Assembly (NCBI GenBank): GCA_964426135.1
Contig: CAYRPN010000013.1
Location: 1 to 64,000 of the forward strand
Length of the DNA: 64,000 nt
Source of the DNA: CAYRPN01 sp964426135
GTDB lineage: Bacteria > Planctomycetota > Phycisphaerae > Phycisphaerales > Phycisphaeraceae
Reading direction: 5' to 3'
Part shown: positions 8,602-17,692 of the stretch, piece by piece
Layout: each line of letters opens with the position of its first letter
Numbering within the stretch: the first letter of the stretch is position 1
Position numbers and translations under genes: made by a program
The notes under the pieces: generated by a model
What the model was told of the DNA's origin: nothing
Seen by the model: the letters and a program-made list of their open reading frames with translations, nothing else
Database searches by the model: none

Positions 8602-9774
8602 TCAGAAAGCGTTTCTCTTCCGCACGCTCACCGCATCCATGTCTATCGTCGCAAGCGTCATTGCGATCCTCTCGCCTGTCCTGCCATCGCCGTAAGGATG
8701 CTTCATGCGACGGAGGTCAAGCTTCAGCGCCCGCTCCATCGCCACTTTCAGATTCGCCTCGCCGTAATCGCAATCGATCACGTTCGCTGGTTTCTCCCGT
8801 CCGTTCTGCCTTGGGCCGATGTTCACGCACGGCACGCGCAAAGCCGCCGCCTCGATCAGACCGGCGGACGAATTGCCGATGAGCAAGCGAGCGGTCGACA
8901 GCCGCGCGAGGAACTTCGCTCGCGGCAGATGCTCGACATGTTCCGCAAGACTGATCGCCGTGAATCGCCGGCGGTGCGAGCGAAAGAACGCATCGATCGC
9001 CGCTCGGATGCCGCGCGAGCCCGGATCGCGGTTGGGGCTCATGACGAGCACGGGCATGTGGATCGACAGGGATTCGTAGGCGTTCCACGCGGCACGCAGC
9101 GTCGCGTTCATCCACGCGCGCTCCTGGGCATCGCCGCCGCCGACCGGATGCTGCATGACGATGATCGGCGTCAGCGGCGCGGCCTGAGGCGGGCTGAGTC
9201 GAAGCGCGTCCATCGCCGGCGATCCGACATCGATCACACGCTCGCCTGGCTCTCCCATTCGAATCAGTCGCCGCCTGCTCTGTGCCGTCGCCGGGAAATG
9301 CAAATGCGCCAGCTTGCTGATCGCGTGCCGCATCGCTTCGTCGGCGACTCCCTCGGCGCGATCGCCGCCATGAATGTGCGCCACGCGGAAGCCGCCGATG
9401 CTCGCGGCGCTGGCGGCGGCGAAGGCTTCGATGCGGTCGCCGAGGACGACGACGAAATCCGGCCTCATCCGCGCGAACACGCTGCCGAAACCGGCGACGC
9501 CGCGGGCCAGCGCCTGCACGTCCGCCGCACGGCCGACCTGGCCGCGCCGCTGCATCCGCACCTTGCCGTCGATGGTAAAGCCCGGCTCATCGCCACCTCC
9601 GCCACGCACATCGCGCCACGTACCCGTGATCCAGTGAGCGCCGGCAACGATCGTGCGCAGGCGCAGACGCGGATCACCGCGGATCGCATCCATCACGCTG
9701 CGCAGCAACCCGAACTCCGCCCGCGTACCGGTGACCACCGCGATGGTGCGTTTGTTTGCCAAGGTGTTGCTCAA
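8602..9774 (-). CDS. neuC: UDP-N-acetylglucosamine 2-epimerase, hydrolysing type (NeuC-like)
   Basis: Releases UDP and gives an N-acetyl hexosamine (ManNAc or a bacillosamine derivative), the first step of nonulosonic acid synthesis. The family markers TGTRAEFGLL near the N-terminus, VVVLGDRIEAFAAA, HIHGGDRAEGVADEAMRHA and IGNSSAGLIEAA are present. The frame opens with a TTG codon (MSNTLANKR). It is the last gene of a four-gene minus-strand run with the NeuA-NeuB fusion, the nucleotidyltransferase/SPASM protein and Maf, which supports the pathway. The exact sugar cannot be told from sequence. Confidence 0.88.
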   Translation of the reverse strand: MSNTLANKRTIAVVTGTRAEFGLLRSVMDAIRGDPRLRLRTIVAGAHWITGTWRDVRGGGGDEPGFTIDGKVRMQRRGQVGRAADVQALARGVAGFGSVFARMRPDFVVVLGDRIEAFAAASAASIGGFRVAHIHGGDRAEGVADEAMRHAISKLAHLHFPATAQSRRRLIRMGEPGERVIDVGSPAMDALRLSPPQAAPLTPIIVMQHPVGGGDAQERAWMNATLRAAWNAYESLSIHMPVLVMSPNRDPGSRGIRAAIDAFFRSHRRRFTAISLAEHVEHLPRAKFLARLSTARLLIGNSSAGLIEAAALRVPCVNIGPRQNGREKPANVIDCDYGEANLKVAMERALKLDLRRMKHPYGDGRTGERIAMTLATIDMDAVSVRKRNAF

Positions 9775-9817
9775 CGATTCCCGTGAAGCAGTGAAAAGAG
9801 TTGGAACGATGATCGAC

Positions 9818-9843
9818 GTTTAGCCGTCGAGCATTGCTCGACG
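9818..9843. repeat. Short TTTAGC-capped palindrome, TCGAGC stem
   Basis: GTTTAGCCGTCGAGCATTGC continues to TCGACG, forming CGTCGAGC-ATT-GCTCGACG. It lies between neuC and the NeuA-NeuB fusion gene. Confidence 0.75.
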
Positions 9844-9897
9844 CGGGCTCTGAACTATCCGGGAGATTCGTTGCGGCGAGGGAACGCGCGGAAGTAC

Positions 9898-11865
9898 TCA
9901 CGCGCTCAACCGCGTCTGTCCACTCAACTCGACAACGGGCAGCGACGCCGGCGCCACATCGCTCTCGCGCAGCAGTTCATTCGCCGCGAAATCGCGTGTC
10001 ACCCGCATGCCCACGACATCAGCCAGTCGCGCCGCGGGGATTCCGGTGCCCGGCCGCTTCACGGTCACGTCCTCCCGGCAAATCACGTGTCCCGCCTTCA
10101 TCGGCCGCGCGGTACAGACGCTTTGCCGGGACAAGCGTCGAACTTCCGCCTCGATATCGGTTTCACTTCGATGTTCGCGTTCGTCGCTTGCGGCTTCGCA
10201 TCCTTTGCCGCGCAGCGCCGCTTCCACCGCGCGAATCATGGTGACATACTCGGCAAACTGCCTTGGATCGAGGCTCGCCGCGTGATCCGGACCTGCCGCC
10301 GCGCGATCGTAGGTCAGGTGCCGCTCGATGAAACAAGCCCCCTGCGAGATCGCCAGCGCACCGCTGACCAGTTCCGTCGTGTGATCCGAGTAGCCGACAG
10401 GCAGACCAAAGCGATTCATGAGACCTGCGATGCGAGGAAGATTCGCATGCTCCATCGCCACGGGATACGCGCTGACGCAGTGCAGAAGCGCAGCAGGCGC
10501 GCCCTTGACCTGCGCCACGGTCGCGTCCAGTTCCTCGAAGCGGCATGTGCCCGTGGAAATCAGCAGCGGTTTGCCCAATGGCGTCATGGCCTCGATCAGC
10601 GGCAGGTTCACCGCATCCGGCGATGCGAACTTGATCGCATCCACATTCAGCGAGCGCATCGCCCCGGCGAGTTCGATGCTGAAGGGCGTGACGATGAACG
10701 CGAGGCCCAATTCGTGAGCGAGATCGCGCACCGTCGCCATCGCGTCGACCGGCAATTGCAGCGCATCGAGCATGCTGAACACGTCGTCCGCGTTCTCTTT
10801 CTGATAATCCGCCAGCGCCGCCTCCCGGCTCAGCAGCAAACGCGGATCGAAGAGCTGCAGTTTGATCGCGTCGGCTCCGCATGCCTTGGCGGCTCGCGTC
10901 AACTCCAACGCGCGGCCGAGGCTGCCATCGTGATTCACGCCGAGCTCGGCGATGACGTAAACCGACTGATCGTTCGCGATGCGCCGACCTCGGATGCTCA
11001 CCGCCTGCGCGAAAGGCCGGCCAGTGATCGTCGAACTCGCCGCAGCGCCGAGCACCGCACGATCTCCGCAAAGCCCAGGGACGAGGTCCGCCGAGTCCCT
11101 GGGACGCCCCGCCATCATCGCCCGCGCCACTTCCAGATCCACCGCGTTGTCAATGTCCACGACCTCGCCCGGCTGCGTCACGACGGCGCGGCGATCCGTG
11201 CCGAGGAATGCGTGCGGCTCGCCGGCCCTTTCGATGAACAGCGATTCACGTCGCACCGCGATGATGCCGCCGTCGAGCATGTAGGTCGCGGGCAGATCCT
11301 GCCGGCGGTACACGTGGTTCGGCTGGTAGTGCTCCAGCACATCGCCCTGCGGCCCGCTGAGTTTCTTCATCCAGAACGGATGCGTCTTGCCGACGGGACA
11401 CACGCTCTGCACGCTGTCGCAGCCTGTGGAGAAGAGCTTTTCAAGCGAGCGGTCGATCAGATCCATCGGCCGCAGCGGCACGTTCGCGTAGAGAATCACG
11501 ACGGCGTCGCAGCGAATACCGTGCTGCGATTCCGCTGCCGCCACGGCATGCCGCGCCGCCGAGTCCACCGTGGCGGTGTCGTCGGCGAGATTCGCCGGCC
11601 TCGCCATGACTTCAACGCCGGCGCCGCGGGCAGCCATTGCGATCGCCTCGCCATCGGTTGAGACGACGATGCGGTTCACGCGCTGCGCCGCCTTTGCGTA
11701 CTCAATGGTGTGCGCGATCATCGGCTTGCCGCACAGGTCGGCCACGTTCTTGCCGGGCAGCCCCTTGCTGCCGGCACGGGCGAGGATGACGCAGAGCGTG
11801 AGAAGGGGAGATTTCGGATTGGGGATTTCGGATTTCGGATTTGCAAGAGAAGAATGGACAGCCAT
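9898..11865 (-). CDS. Fused CMP-nonulosonate cytidylyltransferase (NeuA-like) and nonulosonic acid synthase (NeuB-like)
   Basis: One 655-residue frame holds two consecutive enzymes. Residues about 20-245 are NeuA-like: VILARAGSKGLPGKNV, STDGEAIA, LYANVPLRPMDLID and KTHPFWMKKLSGP. Residues about 280-655 are NeuB-like: VYVIAELGVNHDGSLGRA, DAIKLQLFDPRLLL, VTPFSIELAGAM, LISTGTC, YPVAMEHANLPRI, GYSDHT and a C-terminal SAF (antifreeze-like) domain. It would condense a ManNAc-like sugar with PEP and then activate the product with CTP. I chose ATG 11865, preceded by AAAGGAG; ATG 11904 is an alternative. The first residues (LANPKSEIPNPKSP) come from a dispersed DNA repeat. NeuA and NeuB are usually separate proteins. 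Confidence 0.88.
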   Translation of the reverse strand: MAVHSSLANPKSEIPNPKSPLLTLCVILARAGSKGLPGKNVADLCGKPMIAHTIEYAKAAQRVNRIVVSTDGEAIAMAARGAGVEVMARPANLADDTATVDSAARHAVAAAESQHGIRCDAVVILYANVPLRPMDLIDRSLEKLFSTGCDSVQSVCPVGKTHPFWMKKLSGPQGDVLEHYQPNHVYRRQDLPATYMLDGGIIAVRRESLFIERAGEPHAFLGTDRRAVVTQPGEVVDIDNAVDLEVARAMMAGRPRDSADLVPGLCGDRAVLGAAASSTITGRPFAQAVSIRGRRIANDQSVYVIAELGVNHDGSLGRALELTRAAKACGADAIKLQLFDPRLLLSREAALADYQKENADDVFSMLDALQLPVDAMATVRDLAHELGLAFIVTPFSIELAGAMRSLNVDAIKFASPDAVNLPLIEAMTPLGKPLLISTGTCRFEELDATVAQVKGAPAALLHCVSAYPVAMEHANLPRIAGLMNRFGLPVGYSDHTTELVSGALAISQGACFIERHLTYDRAAAGPDHAASLDPRQFAEYVTMIRAVEAALRGKGCEAASDEREHRSETDIEAEVRRLSRQSVCTARPMKAGHVICREDVTVKRPGTGIPAARLADVVGMRVTRDFAANELLRESDVAPASLPVVELSGQTRLSA

Positions 11866-11992
11866 TCGCTCCTTTGAGGTCGTGTTGGTAGGACGAGGTT
11901 TCATGAGAGGTCTCGGAAGCACATCACGTCGAAGCGTTCAATCTCTCAATCCCAACTCCGAAATCCCAGATCCAAAATCCGAAATCTCCTTC
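11806..11992. repeat. GGATTTCGGATTT repeat pair around the NeuA-NeuB start
   Basis: GGGATTTCGGATTTCGGATT (11819-11838) and an inverted relative ending in AAAATCCGAAATCTCC (about 11970-11985) flank the 5' end of the fusion gene. One arm is coding (NPKSEIPNPKS); the other lies at the 3' end of the upstream gene. Related blocks flank the palindrome at 44485-44760. Confidence 0.75.
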
Positions 11993-13691
11993 ACGGCCGA
12001 TGCCATTCGTGACAGCCGGCGCACTGCGGCCATTCGTTCCATTGCCCGGCCTGGTGCGCGGCGCGGATGGTCTGCACCTGCCGCCAGATGTCGGCGAGCG
12101 ACGTGATCGCGGTGTCGCCGAGCACATGGGCGCCGAGCCAGTCCTGATCGCACAGGGCCGCGCGGCCGTCGGAAAGAATCGTGAGCCTCCGTTCCAGTTG
12201 CCGGCAAGCGAAGCGCCGCGGCGGCGCCATGCGCACGGGGCTGAGTTGCGGCATCAGTTGCGCCGCGCCGCGGCGGCCCGTTTGGGACGGTTCGATCACC
12301 GCGTGGCCGGCGAAATGCGTCCAGCGGTCGAAGAACGTCTCCATGTCCGCCAGCGTGTCGCTGGTTTTCACAAGTCGCGGCACGATCCACGGCAAGCCCG
12401 CGCGGCCGTCCGCATCCCGCGCGGCTTCGGTGCAGCGCTTGCCCCGTTCGATGAGCAGCCCGTGCAGACTCTTCACCACCTCGGCGAAACGGCCCTGGCC
12501 CATCACCTTCTCGTAGACCGCCGCGGTATCCGCGTTGATCCGCACGCTCACCACGTCGATGGGCAGCGCGAGCAGATCGCCGAGCGTCGCCTCATCCACG
12601 AGCAGATCGGTTTCGACGGCAATGCCTGCAACACCGGCTTCGCGCGCGGCGACGACCACGTCGCGCCAATCCGGATGGAGCAGCGCATCGCCAAGGCCGC
12701 CGAGCGTCAGAACCGTGTCATCCGATTCGGCGATCTGTGCGATGAGCCGCCGCGCGACATCGATATCCATCGGCGGTCGCTCGATATCCACGTAATGCTG
12801 CGGGGTGATGCTGCCGCGCACGGCGCGCCGCGGAGTGAGTTCCAGCGTGATCTGGGCCGGCAGGGTTGTCTGCGGCGAAGCCATGACTTCGGCCGGGACG
12901 GAAGCCAAATCCGTCGCCGTCGCCACCGTCCGCGATGCGTCGGCGATCGCCATATCGACGCGTTGTGCGATCGCATCGAGCATTGCTCGCGATCGCTGGG
13001 TGTCATAAACGAATCGCATGGCACACGACCGCACCGGCGCCGGGATCGGCACGCACACATCGAGGCCGATGGGATCGGCCTGCGGCTTGGTCGGCACATA
13101 GGCGAGGACCGGGCCGAAACCGGTCTGCTTCTCCGCGACATGCTCGAGCAACTGCCGCGCGACCGCGATGCCGCCCAGTCCCGGCGGTGCCTGCGTGAAG
13201 ACCATCTTCATCGCTTCCGGCTGCGCGAGGTGTCGCTCCAGCACCTGCTCGCAATACGCCGGATCAATCAACGGCCAGTCGCCGCCGGCAAGCAGGGCGC
13301 TCATTGCGCCGCATTCCTGCATGGCTGCAACCAGAGGCGCGGCCGGCAGCAGTTCGTCGTACACACAGGCGGAACCGAGCCCGCCGCGCCAACTGTGCAG
13401 TGCCCACTTGCGGGCCGCGATGCGCAGCGGCTGAAATCCATCGATCGACGTTGACGCTGGAATCCCAAAGGTGCGGATCGGCTTATCGACTTGGCAATCG
13501 CGCACGGCGGTCAGCGGCTGCTGATCGGCCGGATGCACCAGCACGATCGCCTCGATCCGCGGCACGCGAGCAATGCGGCACAGCGTGTGCTCCAGCACGG
13601 TCCTGTCGCCGATGCGATGGAGCAGCCCGGACGGCGTGCCGAGCCGGCTGCGCTTCAGGTCAATCGGGATGAGGGCGATGATGCGGGGCAT
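11991..13691 (-). CDS. Nucleotidyltransferase-like N-domain joined to a radical-SAM/SPASM-like C-domain lacking the SAM cluster cysteines
   Basis: A 566-residue protein. Residues 1-230 resemble the CMP-sugar/SpsF type nucleotidyltransferase: MPRIIALIPIDLKRSRLG, GDRTVLEHTLCRI, SALLAGGDWPLIDPAYCE. From about residue 285 it resembles a radical SAM protein (ITLELTPRRAVRGS, LTLGGLGDALLHPDW). However, the position of the CxxxCxxC cluster motif is occupied by RRAVRGS, with no cysteines. The C-terminus keeps a SPASM-like cysteine set (FACRQLE, AALCDQDW, CAGCHEW). It sits between Maf and the NeuA-NeuB fusion, so a role in sugar activation or flagellin/surface glycan modification is likely. Radical chemistry seems unlikely without the cluster; the fold may be reused for binding. 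Confidence 0.7.
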   Translation of the reverse strand: MPRIIALIPIDLKRSRLGTPSGLLHRIGDRTVLEHTLCRIARVPRIEAIVLVHPADQQPLTAVRDCQVDKPIRTFGIPASTSIDGFQPLRIAARKWALHSWRGGLGSACVYDELLPAAPLVAAMQECGAMSALLAGGDWPLIDPAYCEQVLERHLAQPEAMKMVFTQAPPGLGGIAVARQLLEHVAEKQTGFGPVLAYVPTKPQADPIGLDVCVPIPAPVRSCAMRFVYDTQRSRAMLDAIAQRVDMAIADASRTVATATDLASVPAEVMASPQTTLPAQITLELTPRRAVRGSITPQHYVDIERPPMDIDVARRLIAQIAESDDTVLTLGGLGDALLHPDWRDVVVAAREAGVAGIAVETDLLVDEATLGDLLALPIDVVSVRINADTAAVYEKVMGQGRFAEVVKSLHGLLIERGKRCTEAARDADGRAGLPWIVPRLVKTSDTLADMETFFDRWTHFAGHAVIEPSQTGRRGAAQLMPQLSPVRMAPPRRFACRQLERRLTILSDGRAALCDQDWLGAHVLGDTAITSLADIWRQVQTIRAAHQAGQWNEWPQCAGCHEWHRP

Positions 13692-13733
13692 GTTTGCATT
13701 CGGAAATCGAACTCTGTCGTGGTGGTGACAGAG

Positions 13734-15683
13734 TCAAGCGGCAGTGTGGCTTGGACTCCCCACCCTCTTAGGGAGGGGAATCGAGACAGGCTTGCCGTGC
13801 TGCTGCACTCGCTCCAACCCGCCTTCGAGGATGTTCAGCGTTTCGCTGTACGCCTGCCGCAGCCATTCGATGTTTTCGATGTCGCGCTGAATCTGGCGGC
13901 GCTGCTTTTCGTAGGGGTCCGACTCCGACGCGCTGTCGTGCTGGATGGCGCGATCCGCGCGCACCCGGCGAAAGACGCCGATCGTGTTCAGGTCGTTGAC
14001 GAGATTGAAGGCGTCGCTGAGCGCCTCGACCTTCTTCTTGTTTCGCTCGACCCGTGCGAAAAGTTTCTCCACGCGCACGAAGTCGCGCTGGTGCTCGCCC
14101 ATCTGGCGCAGCGCGGGAATCGTGTCATCGGCCAGGCGATCGAGTTCCCGCACTTCCTCGATGCGCTGCCTCAGCAATTCCTCCGCGGCTCTGACTTTGC
14201 CCGGGTCCAGTTTCGCAGTGACCGCGGGCATCGGTGGAACAGGACGCGTTGCGTGTTCCGCCAACGCGTCGGCCAGCGTTGCGAGCGAAGCGCCCTTCTT
14301 CGGCATGCCGCCTTCGGTGCAATCGAGCACGGTCTGCGAAGCGGTGGAAAAATCGCGCTCGAACTGCTTCAGGTAGGTGATCATCTGCTCGTCGGAGTAG
14401 ATGGGTCGGCCGTGGATGTCCTCGCACTTGTGCAGGTGCCGGCGGTGGCGCACGATGCGCTGCCACTCCATCATTTCAAGCGTGTTGAAAGGCCCAAGCT
14501 CCGGCGCCCAGACCTCGTGGATCGCGGTGCCAGGACAGTAATAGAGGCCGTCGGAAAAGCCGAGGTCCTGCCCGATGAGCAGGATCGGATTGCAGCCCAG
14601 ATGCTGAGCGAGATAGAAGGACAGATGCGCGACCGTCGCGCCGTCGCGAATATTGATCCGCGGCCTGGCGAGGGGGCCGAGCAGGCGATCGAGGAACCGG
14701 CTCTGCGTCATGCGCACGGGGCCGGGGAAACTTTCGACGATCGTGGGATTCGCCTTGGGCTCGGCGACGAGCGTGACATCGGGCAGCGCGGGCAGGCCTT
14801 CGTAGAAGCGGCGGGAAATCTCGTGGTAATCGAGCGCGGTGACGAAGTCGGGCCGGATGCCGCGATCGAGCAGCGGCTTGAGCGTGGTCTGGGCGGTGAT
14901 GACGACGACATTGCGTCGTACCTGCGGATCGCACAGAAGTTCGACGTTCTTGGCGAGACTCGGCCCGGCGCTGACGCAGATGGCGGGATAGCCCGCGGCA
15001 GCGCCGAAAAGTTCATCGGTGGTTGCCCCACCGACGTACGGCGCGAGGTTGGCGGTGAGATTGCGGTAAGTGCGGGTGGAGTTGACGAGCGCCGTGGCGA
15101 CATTGGTGCGGGCGAATGCGGTGACCTCCGCGACGAGCTTGCCGAAGGCGTTGAACTTCTCGCCGCTGATCTGCCTGCTGGGCGGATGCGTGACCAGCAC
15201 GGTGCCCTGGGTGAGCAGCGCGGCCTGCTTTTCAATGCGATTGAGGAGTGCCGCACGATCGGTCGTTTCGTCCGCCAGAATGAGCTGCGAATGCCCCAGC
15301 CACTGCGAGTGATCGATGCGCTCCAGCACCGCCCGCAGCAGCGGGAGATCAGGCTCGAACACGATGAGGATGGCGTCTTCACCGATGCGCGGCGCGAGGC
15401 GTGCGATGTGGTACCCCAGGCCAAAGCCGAGCATGACGACGCAGGCGTGCTTGCCCAGGTCGACGGATTCGAGCAGTTTCGCGGCTTCGGATTGCGGATC
15501 GAATCGGCTGGCGAGCGACAGCGTCCGGCCATCGCGCAGCAACGTCGCGGTCGGCGGCCCGGTACGTGAGGCGGACCAGTCCAGCGGCGCGGGATCGACG
15601 CAGGACAGCCGCGCGGCAAAGGCGGGCTCGAAGCGCGCCAACGCCGCGAGGTTCGCGGACAAGATGCCTGTGTTTTCGCTCAT
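13734..15683 (-). CDS. Maf-like DUF115 protein (motility accessory factor / nonulosonic acid glycosyltransferase family)
   Basis: The 649-residue protein starting at MSENTGIL has the DUF115/MptE-like core: YPAICVSAGPSLAKNVELL near residue 230, VITAQTTLKPLLDRGIRPDF, LIGQDLGFSDGLYYCPGTA and an extended charged C-terminal helical region. Family knowledge: Maf proteins add nonulosonic acids such as pseudaminic or legionaminic acid to flagellin Ser/Thr residues. As first gene of the operon with neuC-like and NeuA-NeuB genes, this fits a glycan transferase role. The open frame continues upstream to 15977 only because it reads through an 8-bp tandem repeat; AGGG about 9 bp before 15683 supports the shorter start. 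Confidence 0.85.
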   Translation of the reverse strand: MSENTGILSANLAALARFEPAFAARLSCVDPAPLDWSASRTGPPTATLLRDGRTLSLASRFDPQSEAAKLLESVDLGKHACVVMLGFGLGYHIARLAPRIGEDAILIVFEPDLPLLRAVLERIDHSQWLGHSQLILADETTDRAALLNRIEKQAALLTQGTVLVTHPPSRQISGEKFNAFGKLVAEVTAFARTNVATALVNSTRTYRNLTANLAPYVGGATTDELFGAAAGYPAICVSAGPSLAKNVELLCDPQVRRNVVVITAQTTLKPLLDRGIRPDFVTALDYHEISRRFYEGLPALPDVTLVAEPKANPTIVESFPGPVRMTQSRFLDRLLGPLARPRINIRDGATVAHLSFYLAQHLGCNPILLIGQDLGFSDGLYYCPGTAIHEVWAPELGPFNTLEMMEWQRIVRHRRHLHKCEDIHGRPIYSDEQMITYLKQFERDFSTASQTVLDCTEGGMPKKGASLATLADALAEHATRPVPPMPAVTAKLDPGKVRAAEELLRQRIEEVRELDRLADDTIPALRQMGEHQRDFVRVEKLFARVERNKKKVEALSDAFNLVNDLNTIGVFRRVRADRAIQHDSASESDPYEKQRRQIQRDIENIEWLRQAYSETLNILEGGLERVQQHGKPVSIPLPKRVGSPSHTAA

Positions 15684-15817
15684 CCGACGTATCCCTGTTA
15701 TCGGAATGTCGGAGTGAAACGCTTGAAGCGCGGGCAGACGCGCACCGCGGCCGGTGCGGTGATGGCGCGGGGCATCAGGAACGCCGGGCGATTCGCACGA
15801 GCGACGGAATCCCGCGC

Positions 15818-15972
<155 letters not shown>

Positions 15973-16049
15973 GTCAATCGTTTCGATTACTGACGCCCCG
16001 CCCCCTATCATTGACCGCTGAAGATTTCGGGCCTAGTCGGAGTCCTGAC

Positions 16050-17366
16050 ATGAACTGGCAACCGCTGGACACCTGGATCGTCATCATCGCCGCGCTCTGT
16101 GCGTTGTCCTGCGCGCTCTTGGGCAATTTCCTGGTGCTGCGGAAGATGAGCATGATGGGCGACGCGATCAGCCACGCGGTGCTGCCGGGGATCGCCATCG
16201 CTTTTCTCCGCACCGACTCGCGCGCGAGCCTGCCGATGTTCATCGGCGCGGCGGCGGCGGGCGTGATCACGGCGGTGTTCACGCAGTGGATCCGATCCTT
16301 CGGCAAGGTGGACCACGGCGCCGCCATGGGCGTCGTGTTCACCACGCTCTTCGCGATCGGCCTGATCCTGCTTTCTGGTGACGCGGCCAAGCAAGTGGAC
16401 CTGGACCCCAAGTGCGTGCTGTATGGCGCGATTGAAACCGCGCCGCTCGACACCGTGCCGATCAGCGTCGCCGGCGTCAACGTGGCAGTGCCCCGCGCGG
16501 CGATCGTGCTGGCGGCGGTGCTGGCGGTCAATGCCCTCGTCGTCACGCTGCTCTACAAGGAGTTCAAGATCACCTCGTTCGACCCCGCGCTGGCGACCAC
16601 GCTGGGCATCAACGCCAACCTGATGCACTACCTGCTCATGACGCTGGTGGCGATCACGACCGTGGCGTGTTTCGAAGCCATCGGGTCGATCCTGGTGATC
16701 GCCATGCTCATCGTGCCGGCGGCGGCGGCGCACCTGCTGACGGACCGCATGGGGCGGATGATCGGGATCAGCCTCGTGTTCGGCGCGGGTAGCGCGGCTC
16801 TGGGGCACATCGCCGCCATCACGGTGCCGCAGGCATTCGGCTTTCGCGACACGACGACGGCCGGCAGCATCGCCACGATGGCGGGCATCCTGTTTTTCAT
16901 CACCGCCCTGTTCGCACCAAGGCACGGCGTGCTGACCAAATGGCGCAACCGCCGAACCCTGTCCCGCCGCATCACTCGCGAAGACGTGCTGGGGTTGTTG
17001 TACCGAATCGAGGAACGTGCCGGCGTTGTGGGCGTCACGCCCATGACCGAGATCGCCAACTCGCTGATGCTCGCCGATGGGACGGCCAGGGCCGCGGTGA
17101 GTCGGCTGCTGCGCGATCGACGCGTCGCTGTGGCTGACACGGGCGTCACACTGACTGACGCCGGCCGCGCGGAAGCGCGCGAACTGATTCGCGCCCATCG
17201 CCTGTGGGAAACCTATCTGGAACGGAACCTGCCCCTGCCCGTCGACCATCTGCACGCGCCGGCTGAGAACCTGGAGCACATCACCGACGCCGACCTCCGC
17301 AATCGCCTCGCGGAGGAGACGGCCCATCCGACGATGGATCCGCAGGGCAAGCAGGTGCCGCAGTAA
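16050..17366 (+). CDS. Mn/Zn/Fe ABC transporter permease fused to a DtxR/MntR-like C-terminal domain
   Basis: A 438-residue protein starting at ATG 16050 with GGAG 8 bp upstream. Residues 1-290 hold about eight membrane helices of the ZnuB/MntB family: LGNFLVLRKMSMMGDAISHA, VLPGIAIAF, KEFKITSFDPALATTLGIN, EAIGSILVIAMLIVPAAAAH. From about residue 305 a soluble part (REDVLGLLYRIEE, MADG-type winged helix, AELIRAHRLWETYLER) matches the DNA-binding and dimerisation parts of metal-dependent repressors. This would put metal-sensing logic on the permease itself. No ATPase or binding-protein gene is adjacent, so partners must lie elsewhere. Confidence 0.88.
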   Translation: MNWQPLDTWIVIIAALCALSCALLGNFLVLRKMSMMGDAISHAVLPGIAIAFLRTDSRASLPMFIGAAAAGVITAVFTQWIRSFGKVDHGAAMGVVFTTLFAIGLILLSGDAAKQVDLDPKCVLYGAIETAPLDTVPISVAGVNVAVPRAAIVLAAVLAVNALVVTLLYKEFKITSFDPALATTLGINANLMHYLLMTLVAITTVACFEAIGSILVIAMLIVPAAAAHLLTDRMGRMIGISLVFGAGSAALGHIAAITVPQAFGFRDTTTAGSIATMAGILFFITALFAPRHGVLTKWRNRRTLSRRITREDVLGLLYRIEERAGVVGVTPMTEIANSLMLADGTARAAVSRLLRDRRVAVADTGVTLTDAGRAEARELIRAHRLWETYLERNLPLPVDHLHAPAENLEHITDADLRNRLAEETAHPTMDPQGKQVPQ

Positions 17367-17410
17367 GCGCGCGGGTGCCGGCTTGTCAGAGCCGGCGTCT
17401 GTATCTGCGT

Positions 17411-17549
17411 CGTAGGGTGGGCATTGCCCACCACGTGACACCTTGGACACTCAAGGACACTCTTCCTCGTCGATGTCGTGGGTGACGACGCGAACTTGCC
17501 GCATCGGCTTTGCCGCCGCGCGCAAGTGGTGGGCGGTGCCCACCCTACG
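17411..17549. repeat. GTAGGGTGGGCA inverted-repeat element
   Basis: The left arm GTAGGGTGGGCATTGCCCAC is itself a small hairpin, and the right arm GGTGGGCGGTGCCCACCCTA is its inverse relative. Together they occupy most of the 326-bp gap between the permease and the dehydrogenase gene; no small gene is seen there. Confidence 0.9.
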
Positions 17550-17692
17550 CCTGCGGAATTCAACGCCCCTGTTTCATGGCCCCTCTTGCACTGACAGCGT
17601 GCATCCTTTGCGGTATTCTGTCCGCCCGTTCGTGCGATCCACTCGTGCCGGTCGCCGCGCTGGTTCATTCGCAAGCAGACAAAGGAAAAGCC

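Noticed and set aside
9871..11661. A 596-residue plus-strand frame
   Set aside because: Antisense to the NeuA-NeuB fusion; no similarity to any family.
13491..15569. A 692-residue plus-strand frame
   Set aside because: Antisense to the Maf gene, which has recognisable DUF115 motifs.
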